From Chrysomallon squamiferum (taxonomy: Eukaryota > Mollusca > Gastropoda > Neomphalida > Peltospiridae): DNA of 64,000 nucleotides. Each line of letters opens with the position of its first letter. Position 1 is the stretch's first letter. The position numbers were made by a program, and so were the translations under genes. Where the stretch lies: assembly GCA_012295275.1 (NCBI GenBank), contig CM022671.1, positions 33,387,927 to 33,451,926 of the forward strand, written 5' to 3'. Under the pieces are notes generated by a model that worked only from the letters and a program-made list of their open reading frames with translations, made no database searches and was not told the DNA's origin. Of this stretch, positions 46,601 to 60,639 are shown one piece after another.

Positions 46601-49600
46601 TGTGATTTGAGGCTGTAACAATGATTACCCACCTAACTAATGTGTGTGATTGCAAATATGATGCATGTACCTTATGAATAATCATTACAAACATGAACAA
46701 AAATTCATGTCCATGAAAATGTTTTTACAAAAAAGAAAAACAAAATTATATTCATCCTATGAAAAATATGTTTTATGAATGCATGTAATCCATGTCAATA
46801 TTCTTTTAAGTAAAAGCTTTATGTTCTTTTCAGTAAAAATATTCAATGTTAATCACTTTATATAGATATAAATATAGATATATAGATATCACAACAAATG
46901 AAATGCTCAGAATGAGAAAATGTTAGCTTACAGAATATTGTTTTGGCAATATCTGATTTTAAAATAATTAAAGAATACAGTATAAAATGAATAAATAAAA
47001 TAAACAAATAATAACAGTGATGGTGAATAAATAAATAAAATATTAATAATAATAATAAAAAAATAATAATCAAAGTGACACTCACTTATTTATTCCTAGT
47101 CTGGTTAAATGTGATTGATGTGGGTTGCTTTGTTCCGATTCTGAAGGATGTTGACATCTGTGACTCAAAGATCCAATTTTATTTATTTGTTAGGAGTTAA
47201 ACCATCTTTGATTTCAGCCTTCATATGACATCTGATGGACATGACAACCAGGTAGTTATGGATCAACCTATACTTTTTTTTTTTCTTTTTTTCTAAATAA
47301 ATTGATAAAAAATGTACCTCACCCACTGAATACTTGAATAGTATATCTAGTACAAAAGTACCCAAAACTTCTATAGTAACGTATTAAATGATGACTGTTA
47401 TGTTTTATGATGGGTTTTTTAAATCCATTTACAGTATTTTATAATCAAAAATTGCTGTTGTCGTTTTTTTTTATTTCAGTCATTTTTCACATTTGATAGA
47501 GATTCTTCAAAATGCTTTACACAATTGTCAAGTCTTTCGGAATATATAATTTGTAGTTTAGTTTTACACTTTTTTAAAAATAATTTTACGTTTTTGATAT
47601 TATGTTATATATAACTTTACATTTTTCATATTACTTAGATGAAGTGTTTTTGGTGTGTTTTTTTTATAATTGTATTATTGCTAAACATTTACTATATTAC
47701 TCAATAAAATAATGTAATTCAAGAAATAAATTAAATATTGTCAAAATCTACATCTCTTTGTTATATCTTTATTACCAACTCTTTTCTATTACTCATGTTT
47801 ATAATGCTTATAAAAAGTTTGATAAAACCTTGACAAAATATCAGTCATTATTTCACAACAACATCTAATACTTCTTTAATGCCATTTCAAGAAATGAAAG
47901 AGAACATTCTTAATGAATACATAAGTTTGGTATCTGTTGTTGTTCACTTAAAAATAAATAGTCTGGTGTGAATCCAGTGCAGGTATTGAAGCTGATGAAT
48001 GACTGTATTGTAGAAATTGTCATCAGTTTTATTTTTATTTCATTAGACTTGCTGTAATATACAAGCCACAATTTACTGACGAATTAGAAAGATGCATATT
48101 CAAAAATAATAATAATAATAATAAATGATAATTTTATTATGAAAAAATAATAATAATAAAAATAAAAATATTATAAATAAATGTTATTAACAACCTTTTC
48201 ATGTGTTCAAGACATACACAATATTTAATAAGTATTACAAAATTCTAATTATATTATACATCTCTCCAACACACACACACACAAGAAAAAAGAAAGGTGA
48301 AAATCATGACAAACAGTATTTTCTTTCATATAATTGTTTTTTTAATTCCTTTAAATGTAAACACTGGTATTAAATCAAACAAGGATATTAAATCAAATGC
48401 ACCAGTTAAAATAACTCCAAACAGTAATAGCAAAATAATAAACCGAAAACAGTATTTCGTAAATAATCAAAGTTATTTAAAATTAGAAGGTTAATAAGAT
48501 TAAACAATAGACCGAGTCAACTCTCCAGTTTACACCACTCCCTTTAACACACACACACACACATACAATTACAAATGCATACTTGTCCATAAACAATATT
48601 AATTAAAGTAAAAAATGTTTACATGTATTTCATTAAAATGTACAAGAAAACTATAAAAAGATAAATGACAGAAGTTATTTGATAATAAAAAGAAAAACTA
48701 AAGTAAAAATGTAAAAACAATTATGGCAGTTTCAGTTATGACAAATGAACCAAAAATTCTGGTCTAATGTTAAAATAGCACTAGTTTTTCACATCACATC
48801 TTAGTATGAATGTTTTATATACACAAACACACAATACTTAAGACTAAAAGACTATTTAAATGTATTTTCTAAAATGATGTGTTTGTGTGTGTGTGTGTGT
48901 GTGACCTGTAGATTCTGAAGTATTCATAAACATACATATTAATTTATGTAAATCAATTCCTTTTATTCATAGTCCAAACCATGATTACAAAATATAATTA
49001 AGAGAACAATGACACTTGTTTTGATGATAGTCTATGAAAACTTGCCATTTCTAAAAATAACTATTCTACATTTTCTGATACAGCAGCTGCTCTGTGTTGT
49101 TTAGTTTTCTACAGTGTTTCTGAACCTGATGCTAAAATACATACATTTGTATCTCATCTCAGTATGCTAATGATTTATTAAATTAATGATTCAATCCAAA
49201 ATTTTCCTACTGTACATACTTAATGTCATTCACGGTCAAATGTTTCAAAATTAAAGGTGTACAAATTATTTATATTTATTTCTATTCTTAAATGTTTTCT
49301 TTTTTTCTCTTAAAAGTATCTTCATTTCATATACTAATCTCTGTATAAGACATAAATGAACTGAATGGAAATAAAAGTTTTTTCTTTATCTTCTTTTCAA
49401 ATTTTTTTTTCTGAATGATGGTTTGGTGTTTTTTAACAAGCTGCTAATTCAAAATAAAATAAGTAAATAAAAAGGCAATAAATAAATAAATAAATGACAG
49501 AAGAAGGCAGTTATATAAAATGAATGTGGTCAAAATTTACTGCATAATAAAGTGTGTTATTAAAAATAACACATTACAGAAGTAACAAAATAATAAAGTA

Positions 49601-51117
49601 TTATCATTTTCTTTTTTTACATTTCATATGTTTGCATATACAACTTAAATTGTATGACATAATACTTGCATCAAACACCAATTCTTTTAAACCACTACAT
49701 ATAACAAAAAAAAAAAGAAGAAAAGAATAAGAAAAAAGTGCATATTATTTTGCATTGCAATGACAGGTCAGTACTTAAGTAAAATATTATAAATATTTTA
49801 AATATATATATACACAAATATAACAAACTAAAATGAAATTATAAAAAAGCCTCAAACAAACAAAAACCAAAGATGGTTGCGTGATATTGAAATATTCTAG
49901 ACAATTCTTCTCTGAAATACTTTAAAAAATATTGGCGAAAATAACAAGCAAAACATACAAATCAATTCTCAAAAACATACATAAAAAAAAAAGTTAAAAA
50001 AAAAAGTAAAAAAGCAAAAAAGTAAATAAATAAAAAAATATTTTTTAAATGAGAGCACAAAATGTATGGATTTTTGTTGAATGGAACAAAATTTAAATAA
50101 TGTTTTTTTAATCATGTGTGTTCTAATTATTCATTATTTTAAAGAAATCTCTATACAACTGCATGTACCAGAACTGAATTAGAAATCTTACCTGTACTGT
50201 AGTGTACAAAGTTCTTTTTCTCTTTGATAAGAGAAATAGTTTAATTATTATGATAGTTCTGTTACACCACAGGTCAGTAACATGTTCCAGTCACAGTAAG
50301 AAAAAGGTAAAAGATCTCATTCTGCTGACTGATAAAAGAGTAGCCCAAACAATGGTGGCAGTGGATTTCTTTTCTCCAATTTCCTGACCATATGATCCAT
50401 AAAATCAAATTTTATAGTAATATAGCTGTACTGTGGATATATGTACACACACACACACACAGCAGTACCTGGAAGTTATACTGTTATATACCACACATAC
50501 GACAGACATCTTAACCAGTCTACACCGAGATCAACTTCAGAGTGTGGCTCCTGTTTGTTCTTTAAAGATTTCATATTCCAGTGATCATGATCAGTTGTTG
50601 ACAAATTTGTTCTGTTTACAAGAATCCTTGTACAAACATAGTTAAAAAACATAAAAAGCCAATGCTTATTTTTTTTATTCTTATTATTGTTTTTTTAATC
50701 ACCATGTTTGGTGGAACAAGAATATGTATTTGAAAAAAAAAATAAATTATTTATCAAAATAAAAATAAAGTAATATTTTTTTAAAGGTGCTACATGGCAT
50801 ATGCTACTATCACTAATTTGACTACAGTAACTGTGATTTGTTTGTTGCTCACCATCAAAAAATAATAATAATAATAAAAAAAATAATAATAATAAAAAAA
50901 AAAAAAAAATAATAATAATAATGAAAGGAAGTAAATAAATTTATGACACAAACATAAAAAGCATTCTTTTAATAATTTATAACATTCCATAACTTATATG
51001 TTACACATTTTACTAATTATTAACACTCCTTAATATTACCTATTTTACTAATTATTACATCTTCACCTCTTATAAAGTATATCAGTTACCATCTACCATG
51101 CCAGCCTATCTATATTT
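43699..51117. other. Long non-coding interval
   Basis: AT-rich sequence between two convergent genes, with short TA, CA, TAA and A runs. Its right part may hold the 3' UTR of the minus-strand aminotransferase. A 65-codon frame at 48297-48494 starts with a hydrophobic stretch but has no other support. No tRNA or other RNA gene recognised by eye. Confidence 0.55.
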
Positions 51118-51189
51118 TTAAGCTCTATTTCTTTTGTCACCAGTTATAATGTGCGGGTTTCTGCTGTAGAGTGCAATCATCACCTCATC
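51118..51189 (-). other. Candidate 3' UTR exon of the alanine aminotransferase gene
   Basis: On the minus strand an acceptor TCTTTTTTCAG precedes 51189, and a good donor AG/GTAACT lies at 51442, two bases after the aminotransferase stop. Splicing would remove about 250 bases of 3' UTR. The exon happens to contain 23 open codons (DEVMIALYSRNP and following) before TAA. As a protein end this would require bypassing the stop, so I read it as untranslated. Confidence 0.4.
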
Positions 51190-51444
51190 CTGAAAAAAGA
51201 TATATGAAGTATATATATATTTATTAAGTGCAGGTTTAATACTATGCATTTAATACTTCATATTTTATTTTTTAACTCTGCATAACTGTATTAATATATA
51301 AAAATTATATAAAATAATGTTTAATACACTACAATTTGGTCACAAAAAGAACTCTTTTCCTTTCTTTTTTAACCCACTCTTCTATAACCACATATATTTA
51401 TGACTATTATGTATTCAAAAATATAATCAAAATAACAGTTACCT

Positions 51445-52905
51445 CTATTTATATTTATTCAGAAACTTCTGATGAAACTTTGAAAATTCCTTTAGTAATT
51501 TCTCAATCTCTGTCAAAGGTGGCAGAATGGTTGTTCGGAAGTGGTATGTCCCTTTCTTCTCCCCAAAACCACTTCCAGGTACAGTGCAGATTCCTGTCTC
51601 CTCTAGCAGCTGGAAGCAGTAGAAGGAATCAGGAGTCTGATTTGCTGCTTTGGCTGCTGCTATAGCTTTCTCAGGTAAAAAGATTCTTGGAAATGCATAC
51701 ATAGCTCCCTGCACTTCGTTACACTTAATGCCATCAATAGAGTTGAAAGTTTTTGTAACTAGTGCAGCTTTTTTAGCGAGCTGACTGAGAACTTCGTCCT
51801 TTTCTTCTTCAAACAACTTGTGCGATGGATAACCAGGCTTTGGAGGATTCACGACAACATCTAAAACAATCTGACCTGAGATTGGAGGACAGAGTTTGGC
51901 AGATATACTCTTCTGATACTGAAGTTTCACATCAGGATCCAAGTTAATAATTTCACAGTACCCACCTCTGTATCCACATTCGCCCATGAAACCCTTAGAG
52001 GCAGACATGAAAGAAGCCAGTTCCATAGTGTTATATTTAGGACCCATTTCCATCAAAACTTTCTTAAACGAGAAAAATTTGCTGCCTTTTGCATAAACAT
52101 TATGCTGATACACCTCATCAGCTAAAATAAATAACCTTTCTTCTTTAGCAAATTTGATGATACCTTCAATGTTTTCTCGAGTAAGAACCTGTCCTGTTGG
52201 ATTCCCAGGATTGATAACAACAATTGCTCGAGGTTTGCACTGTGGTCGAGCTTCATCTATAGCTCTTTTCAATTCCTTTAAATCAAGACCCCAGTGGTTG
52301 TCTTCATCCAGATAATAAGGTATAGGAAATGCATTAAATTCTGCAATGGCTGCTGTGTAAAGTGGATACTGGGGAACTGGTATCATTATTCCTGCCCTGT
52401 CTGTACCCAGTTTTCCTGTCAAAACCAAACTTAAAACAGATTTTATTCCATCACTTGCTCCCGTTGACATATGTATGTCTTCCATGTTAGACGGATGTCC
52501 GTCTCGTAATGTTATGTAATCTGCAATGTCTTTTCGTATTATATCAATGCCTGAACTAGCACTATACGAACCTATACTGCCTCCTTTACATCCTTCAAGG
52601 ATTGTTTTAGCACGTTGTTTCGCATCTTCGGGAAAATCGGAACTATTCATAAGCAAGTCTGGGTACGTACACAGCGCAACTACCTGCCGTATAAACTTCA
52701 TTGGTTTTTGACCTGTTGCATGACAGTCACCTATATTTGCTCTTACAACACTGGAAAAGGGTTTTTTCTCACCGTTCGCCAGTTCTTTCTCTAACTGAGC
52801 CGCTCTTGCTACGATCGGTCCTCTAACTGCATACTCCATGGTTTTTATATTTGGATTCAAAGTTTCCATTGTAAGAACTTTATCATTTTTCATTTGACCT
52901 GCCAT
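51445..52905 (-). CDS. GPT: Alanine aminotransferase (ALT1/ALT2-like), 486 aa
   Basis: PLP-dependent fold-type I enzyme: L-alanine + 2-oxoglutarate to pyruvate + L-glutamate. It is full length and similar to vertebrate GPT/GPT2 throughout. Landmarks in order: EYAVRGPIVARAAQLEKEL, VRANIGDCHATGQKP, YSASSGIDIIRKDI, MIPVPQYPLYTA, VINPGNPTGQVLT (cofactor region), ADEVYQ, SASKGFMGECGYRGGY with the PLP lysine at residue 304, LCPPISGQ, GAMYAFPRIFLP, and YHFRTTILPP with the substrate-binding arginine. The start is taken at ATG 52905 (AAAATGGCAGG). An open GTG ten codons further upstream is not a plausible eukaryotic start. There is no clear mitochondrial presequence, so a cytosolic enzyme is likely. 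The coding region has no intron, which is unusual for animal GPT genes and suggests an ancestral retrocopy or intron loss. Confidence 0.95.
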   Translation of the reverse strand: MAGQMKNDKVLTMETLNPNIKTMEYAVRGPIVARAAQLEKELANGEKKPFSSVVRANIGDCHATGQKPMKFIRQVVALCTYPDLLMNSSDFPEDAKQRAKTILEGCKGGSIGSYSASSGIDIIRKDIADYITLRDGHPSNMEDIHMSTGASDGIKSVLSLVLTGKLGTDRAGIMIPVPQYPLYTAAIAEFNAFPIPYYLDEDNHWGLDLKELKRAIDEARPQCKPRAIVVINPGNPTGQVLTRENIEGIIKFAKEERLFILADEVYQHNVYAKGSKFFSFKKVLMEMGPKYNTMELASFMSASKGFMGECGYRGGYCEIINLDPDVKLQYQKSISAKLCPPISGQIVLDVVVNPPKPGYPSHKLFEEEKDEVLSQLAKKAALVTKTFNSIDGIKCNEVQGAMYAFPRIFLPEKAIAAAKAANQTPDSFYCFQLLEETGICTVPGSGFGEKKGTYHFRTTILPPLTEIEKLLKEFSKFHQKFLNKYK

Positions 52906-53386
52906 TTTGGAATACTTTATTAAATTATCTATCACTATTATTTACGATCCGGAATAATAAAAGAATTATTACTTAAAAGTACTTCACTGATGAAGTAACG
53001 TATTGTAACTTTCAACAGTTATGTTGAACAACAGGAACTATCAAGCCGGATCCTCGCTTCGATAATTTTCTAGCCCTTGACATTTTCTACATGCCCTTCC
53101 TGTTACCAAGGTCGTTTCCGTTTACCGAAGTTAGTGCAAAAAATGTAGGGGTTAAAAAAAAAAAAAAAAAAAAATAAAAAAATAGTAATAAAAAAAGAAG
53201 AAGAAAAACAACAACAACAACACCAATAAAATAATAATAAAAAAAAAAAAAAAAATAAAAAAATAAATAAAAACAAATAAAAACAAACAAACAAAAAACA
53301 AAACAAAATAAATAAATGAAAAAACAACAACCAATAATAATAATAATAAATGCGTTGTCAAATCATACGGATAATAAAAAGAAAAT

Positions 53387-53423
<37 letters not shown>

Positions 53424-53895
53424 TTATTTTAATAAAATAAAAACATTACAGACAATGTTTTTGAATATATCTACAAAATATATTCACATACGTCATAGCA
53501 GTACCCAAAACAAACAAATCGTCGTGACCTGGCTTTCTCCTACAAAACAACTGCAAATATATCGAGTTAAATTGATGGATGTAAATAAAACAACTTATTT
53601 TGCACGTCATAGAACTCATAAAAAGCATAATGTATATTTATATTTCAAACATATTACACGTGAAACCCAACCCAAATAGAATTTCGATTTGTGCCTCTGA
53701 TATATATATGTATTTTCTAAGTAAAACAGAATTTAAAATAAACAAAAAATAATGTTTTGACCTGCCCTTTTACCTAAGCACGTGCATATTTTGCCTAATG
53801 TTTAATCCAACACTATCTGTGGCAGCCTCACACTTTCACTGATGCAAGAGGTGGGGTTTTCACAGAAATGTTACTGTTTAGTCGGCTTTTGCCTA

Positions 53896-53959
<64 letters not shown>
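53896..53959. repeat. (ACT)n trinucleotide array
   Basis: About 21 uninterrupted ACT units followed by TAA units. Confidence 0.95.
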
Positions 53960-54964
53960 ATAATAATAATAAATACCTTCAGCCCGCAATCGATACATTA
54001 TTATTTTAAAATAACCGAATTATTAAGTATTCTGGTTTATCAAATTTTGCACCGTTTGTCATTAGGCAAACAAGCGGTTTATATAAACAAAGGCTGCGTC
54101 CAATATTTATGAAATCCCTCGCATTTTCCCTTGCTGATAGTAAGATATACTAAAAATCACATTAATAAAATGCACAATTAACTAGATTGGTTGCTTTGGA
54201 AATAGTTTGCATTTATTTCAGTAAATACGGTACACACCTATTGTCTCAACATCACGTATCCACTTTACGTTTTTGTAATCAACGTTTCCAAAGCCACGTC
54301 AATATATTATAAGAAGATGTTAGGAGTCACACGTCCTGCAAACAACATCCATTACCATGTATGTCCTAGTAAAAATAAAAAAAAAAAAAAAAAAAAAAAA
54401 ATAGAAAAAAAAGAAAAAATAATAATAATAATAAAAAAAAAAAAAAAAAATTCAAAGATTAAATATTGGAATATAAACAACAGGCTACTTTACGTACGAT
54501 AATGATAAAATACATTGATGTTCAATTACACGTACTAATACATCCAACGTACTGTTATACATTAATAACGATAAAATAATTTTAAAAATATTAAAAACAA
54601 AGAAAGAACAGCAGCAAAACCAACATGAAAAACCAGCAACATAAATCCACAAACAACAAAATACTCCTCCTCCTCCTCCTCCTCCTACTCCTACTACTAG
54701 ACTAAACGTACCTAGATAGTAAATAAACAAGTAAGTAGTTAATATATTATTTGCTTTTTTCAATACTGTGAATTAATTTTAATCAAATAAGTAATAAATT
54801 ACTTTACAACAAGTAAACTCGCAAGCAGTATGTAATTTAAAATAAATACATTTGATCTAATTTGTATTAGTATAAAATACATGAGTAAATAATTTCATTC
54901 AAATATATGAACGCATATTTTATTTTTCAAATAAATAAATAATAGTACTTAAAAACAATTAAAT

Positions 54965-54998
<34 letters not shown>

Positions 54999-56122
54999 TG
55001 ATGATGATGATGATGATGATGATGATAAATAAATAAATAAATAAGTCTCTACTCTCTACATTTTAAACTGATTATTACAGTTCTCGGAGAATTTATTAGC
55101 CGACTATTTTAATTTCTATGGGAGAAGAAAAGAATGAGCGAATTTTGTAATTTTTATTTTACAAACATCGCATAAACGGAGACATTATAATGATTGTTAA
55201 CTTTCTGAAAGTGAAGATATTAATTTGTTTCAATAATGTTATGTCAGTTTATTATATTTGTTTCTAATACTGATAACAGCAGAGTTGCGTATTATGAGAT
55301 CGCCTTCGTACTGTTATAACGGGAGATAATTCTTACAAGCTTTGTCCGACTTGACGTACGAACTTTTATCGTTCTTGGTATGTTGCTTGGATTACTTGTT
55401 CTGAAATATTATTTTAAATAAATTGATACTCTACCATAAAAAAAAAAAAAAAATAAAATAACAAAATAGAATGAATAATGATTTGGACAGATTTCATTCA
55501 GAGTTACTGTTCTTGCGGTTCTTAAGTTATTAATTAATGTTTTATCATGAATGCTCGTACCTCATTACAGTTAATATACACGATTCATTTTAGAAAAAAA
55601 AAAAAATAACAAACAACAAACATTATTATTATTTATATTTATTTATTTAAATATTTATTTATTTATTGTGCGTGTCAGTTACAAAGTTGGACTCCGTATG
55701 TTTTATTTAACAACAACTGATCTATCATAACCACTGGTGCCATACTAGCCGACAGCTCTTGCTGATAAAAGATACATTTCCTTTTGTACCTTCTTATAAA
55801 CACAAAAACTGATATGACTAATACTGCATGCAGGTACAGAACATTTGTTGGAACTGAAAATCATTCAATCGGTGTAAAAAGAAAGGCGCAGCCTTTGATG
55901 TTTTGGATCATCTGCTGCTGTTGTTTCTTTGTTTCTGATATTTTAAAATTACTTTTTAATTATTATTTTTTTTATTTATTTACTTTTTTCATTTTTATTT
56001 TTATTTTTATTTTTTTCAATTTTATTTACAATTAATACATCATTCCAGTAACAACAAACAACAGATTTGTAAAAGGTTAGATATACTTTAAACAGAAAAA
56101 GCTATTAACACACAAACACACT

Positions 56123-56127
<5 letters not shown>

Positions 56128-56202
<75 letters not shown>
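56128..56202. repeat. (CA)n microsatellite
   Basis: About 75 bases of pure CA. Confidence 0.95.
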
Positions 56203-56203
<1 letters not shown>

Positions 56204-59101
56204 TATATATCAGCCACAAATGACCGGTTGATGACGATGGACATATTAACGACAAAGGAAAGAAATAGAAGAGGTAAGACTGGAAAACACAGAGAGAGAC
56301 ATGTAACATAAGTATGTCAAAAGGTGGACACAATCTCTTACAATGCAAAATATTTTACCCATTTCTTTTTCTTTCTTTTTCTTTCTTTTTTCTTCTTTCC
56401 TTTTTCTTTTGTCAGAAAGGTAGTGTTCATTCGCAACTCATTTAGACACAGAAAACATTGTTCGAAATCACCAGTCTTTTGGAACTAATTGTTCTCAATA
56501 AAAGAATATATTATTTTTAATCAGTTACATTAATACAAGAAATAGAAAACCTTTCTGTTTTGTGGGGTTTTTTTGTGTTTTTATTTTGTGGTTTTTTTTT
56601 TTTTTTTTCAGATGAAATATAAACGTTCTTTAGTAAAAAAAAAAAATAATAATAATAATAATAATGTTGTAAATATTTACTTTAACAACATTAAATAATT
56701 CCAACAGTTATTTCACCCATTCCTCATTCCTTTAGAAATTTTTAATTTTTTAATTTTCATTTTTTATAAATATTTTGAACTAAAAAGGACTGAAAATTTC
56801 AGCCACAGAAAAAGAGAACAAGTGTCGATTTTTAGGTTCCTAACAACTGTAAAATCAATGGTCGCCTTTTGGATGCTGAGTTAGCGACAGAAACATCCAG
56901 TGGCATGATTCAGATGCCGCGTTCTGCCCAGTAGATTGGCCACCTTTGCTCACATATGGTGCTCTGTGTCAATATTGGATTTACTTGATGAAATTTCCGC
57001 TACATTTAAGTCAATTTTCCTACTCAGTTCATTAAAGAGCTGCAGATTGAAGAGTATTCCAATTTCGGGACGACGGACGTGAAGACACTGTTGATGAGAA
57101 GTGAAGAGTTTACAAAGATGTTCTTGTGAATATCAGCATATTTGTTTTGTGAGACTTACGACCAAAATATCGTATACTGCATGAATTTACAGTTTATTTT
57201 AGTTTAGTTTAGTCAACTTTACATTAGTTACTTTATTTTATTTTATTTTATTTTACTTTATTTTACTTAACTCTACGTTATTTTACATTACTTTGGGTTT
57301 TTCTAGTTGTTTCTTTTTCTTTTTTTTCTTAGTAGAGTTCAGTTTTATTAACTCTGTGCAGTTCACTTATAATAGTTTCATTTTGTTTAAGTTCTGTAGT
57401 TTTTGTTTTGTTTTGTTTATTTATTAATAGTAATAGGTATCCATCTTTGGATTCGTGTGAGTGCGTGTATATGTGTATGTGTGCGTGAATGCATATGTGT
57501 GTTTTTGAGTGTTCGCTTCTGTGTGTCAGAGAAGGAGAGACAGAGAGACGGACAAATGAGAAAGAGTTATAACAGTGGAGGACATAAACTGTAAGGAAAG
57601 GATTATAATATTTAGAACTTTCTGAATTTCTTGTTTTACACCCAGTTTTCACAATCAAACACACAGTATTTAAACCTCCACAGCTTAATGAAATATTTCT
57701 ATTTTATTACTCTGTTCTTGCAAGTAATGAAGTGAAATGAATATTAAGCCGCCTTGTCCTATCAGTCAAACGTCTTCTTTATTTCATCATGGCGCCGTGT
57801 ATTTCTGACTTATCTGCGACCTTTCATCAGACGTCATCTTGGAGAAATGGCGGCTCTCGAAGTTTCTTTGTGTTTGCTCAGTTTTATTTATGACTGTAAC
57901 GGAAGGGGTCAGACAGACTTGTTTTTATGTTTGTTATTTACAATCGGGGAGTATTGACCGTTGCTATTCTTAGATTACGATAATCCGGATTTGGTGCGTG
58001 ACATTAAAAGAAGGTGATTAATTGATACCGCTTTCGTGAAATAAACTGAGTTGTAACACTGACGCTTCTGCACAGAAATATATAAAATACATTTTTTTCA
58101 TTGATCGATAAAATAACCAGGTTTTTTAATATATTTATTTATTTATTTTTTTGGGGTCTATATTACTATTATTTCATCTTTAGATATATACAGCCTTTAC
58201 TGTCATTGTTAGTATTAAGGTGGTTAACAGACCATCAATACTTTGATGTGACTATACCACTGCTATAACTACTATTACTTCTAATGCTTCTACGTTTTTC
58301 ATGCCATTAGCACTGCTACTACTTCTGCTGCGAACACCAGAACACTGCTACTACATACTACATACTAATACTACGACTACCACCATCACCATTACAGCAG
58401 TTTAGCGCATTAGTTATAGTTTTAGTGGAAATAGTAGTAGTAGTAGTAATAGCAATAATAGTGTCAGTGTGATAGTAATTGTGGCAATTACAGAAGACGA
58501 TACAGAAATAATAACAACAATGAAAGCCACAGAATGTACCTCCAGTCATTAGCTTTTTGATAGCTTTTTTATTAACATAAAATAGAAAAGACCAAGAGCA
58601 GCACTAACAACACTAGAGGGGCCTATAATAACAATAACAAATTAAATACTTAGCTGAACCAAGTAAAATTACAGTTGATTCCTAACGAATGCATTAATTC
58701 CAGAATCTAGACTGTTACCATTACAATGTTCACATTTTTTCCCAATTTCGTGTCCCTCGCAATATTTTATCGCCGTTTTACATGCATTTTCATCTCGTGA
58801 TCAAACGCGATTAAGATGAAACAAAATTCGCGCTGCAGAAGAAAGCCGCTTTAATAACAGACGACATCCGTCGAGAAAATTCGTGACAATCATTTCTGGA
58901 TGACATAGAAGCGTTAAAGAAGTGACTCTTTCATTAATTCATAAACGAACCGTCCGAATGACAGAACCAAATGATGATTAGCAGGACAAAATAATAATTG
59001 GTCGAAGGTCATTCAGTCTATTAGAGGATTCGTGAGAATTAACGCGAAGATTTGAAAATTTCTTACAAAACCGAACGGGTCTCTGCAAAAATTCTAACAC
59101 A

Positions 59102-59102
<1 letters not shown>

Positions 59103-59149
<47 letters not shown>
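59103..59149. repeat. (TTA)n array followed by GTAT-rich sequence
   Basis: About 15 TTA units; from about 59240 to 59400 the sequence is irregular GTATGT/GTGT. Confidence 0.9.
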
Positions 59150-60545
59150 TGTTTGTTTATTTATTTGTTTGCTTGGTTGTTTGTTTATATACAAATTAGA
59201 ATCCTATATTATTACTTCTTTTACCGTTGTTTATATATATATGTGTGTTTTGTTATGTATGTATGCACGTATGTATGTATGTGTGGATGTCTGGATATGT
59301 GCATGTATATATGTATGTATGAATGTATGTATGTGTGTGTGTGTGTGTTTGTATGCATGTATGTGCGTATGTATGCTGTGTGTGTGTTTATGCATCTGTG
59401 TCAGTGTGTATGGGTAGTGTGAGTATATATTTGTTCGTGTGTGCATGTTCTGTGTGTGTGGGTGTGTGGGTGTTTCAAGAAATATTTTAAAATCTAAGGA
59501 CCCATCACTGTGTATGATAATATGAAATATTAAATCAGAGACAAATAACGGAAATATTAACTGTAATACTCTGAAATTGTAGAGAATAATCCGGGAAACA
59601 ACAACAACAACAACAAAACAAAAATAAAAAATAAAAAATAAAAAATAAAAATAAAAATGATGAAGAATAAGAAGAAGACGAAAGAATGAAAACATCCTTA
59701 TGAATTATGAACCAAATCTCACATCAGAATGCAAACCGGTGTAATAATGTTTTTTTCTCCTGTGATCATCAGTGCCATAATTCTCAGTGAAATTCCTGTC
59801 AACTTTATTGCCTTCATGTCTGTATGATCAATATCCACAAACACTTGCGTCTACGTTTTGATAGCCAACGCAATTATGTAGACACGCATTTGATCATATC
59901 TCTGTATCTCGCTGGAACTGTTTTCATAGCAGAGAAAATAAATGAGATCCCGAAGACATCGTAAGCATGAACGGTTCCAGAAGAGACGCAGTACAAGCCG
60001 TAGGATTAATTTCTCATCATAGAGATGGATATGTTGGGATTTTTTTTCTTTTGCAGCAGCGTCGCAGCCTGGTAAATATTTATACGTGTGTTTGATTTTC
60101 AAAACAAGAAATTAGTCTTCGTGGCTGAGGATTTATGTGATGAATGTCTGACATCAGCTGCTTGTCATCTCTGTTTGCTGTTTTTGTCGAAATGGGATAT
60201 TATGTTTTAACTGTAATATGTTACTATGGCAAGCATAATAGTGGCGGTAGAAGCAACAATAATAATAATACTGGTGTAAGTACTAGTATGTGTCAGTGTA
60301 TATATAATCTACATATATACTGTGTGTATATTTGTTATATTTAAATACATACACACCTATCTACAATGATACATTTTACATACAGACACATACCTAATAC
60401 ACATGAACATATATGCAAAGGTCGGACGCAGACATACATACATATATAAAACAATTGCACGCAGACACACACTAAAAAAATACACACGTCCAAGCAAAGG
60501 CTGCATGGAGACACACACACACACACACACACATGTACAAACACA

Positions 60546-60639
60546 CATACATACATACATACATACATACATACATACACATACATACATACATACATAC
60601 ATACATACATACATACATACATACATACATACATACATA
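60546..60639. repeat. (CATA)n tetranucleotide array
   Basis: About 23 CATA units with one CACA interruption. Confidence 0.95.

Larger units (their letters stand above)
52936..57700. other. Non-coding, low-complexity region
   Basis: Includes A-rich tracts (53153-53340), a T-run (53388-53419), ACT array (53896-53959), A-rich tracts (54367-54450), ATG/TAA arrays (about 54966-55030), CA array (56128-56202) and T-rich runs. More complex sequence at about 56820-57130 has no recognised coding potential. Confidence 0.6.

Noticed and set aside
48297-48494. Possible small secreted peptide (hydrophobic start)
   Set aside because: No homology, no splice or promoter evidence, and AT-rich DNA yields such frames by chance.
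51118-51189. Coding exon DEVMIALYSRNP as an alternative C terminus of the aminotransferase
   Set aside because: The aminotransferase stop codon lies before the donor, and its C terminus already matches the family end.
52906-52935. N-terminal extension of the aminotransferase to a GTG codon
   Set aside because: GTG is not a credible start in an animal gene; the ATG at 52905 has good context and an in-frame stop lies just upstream of the GTG.
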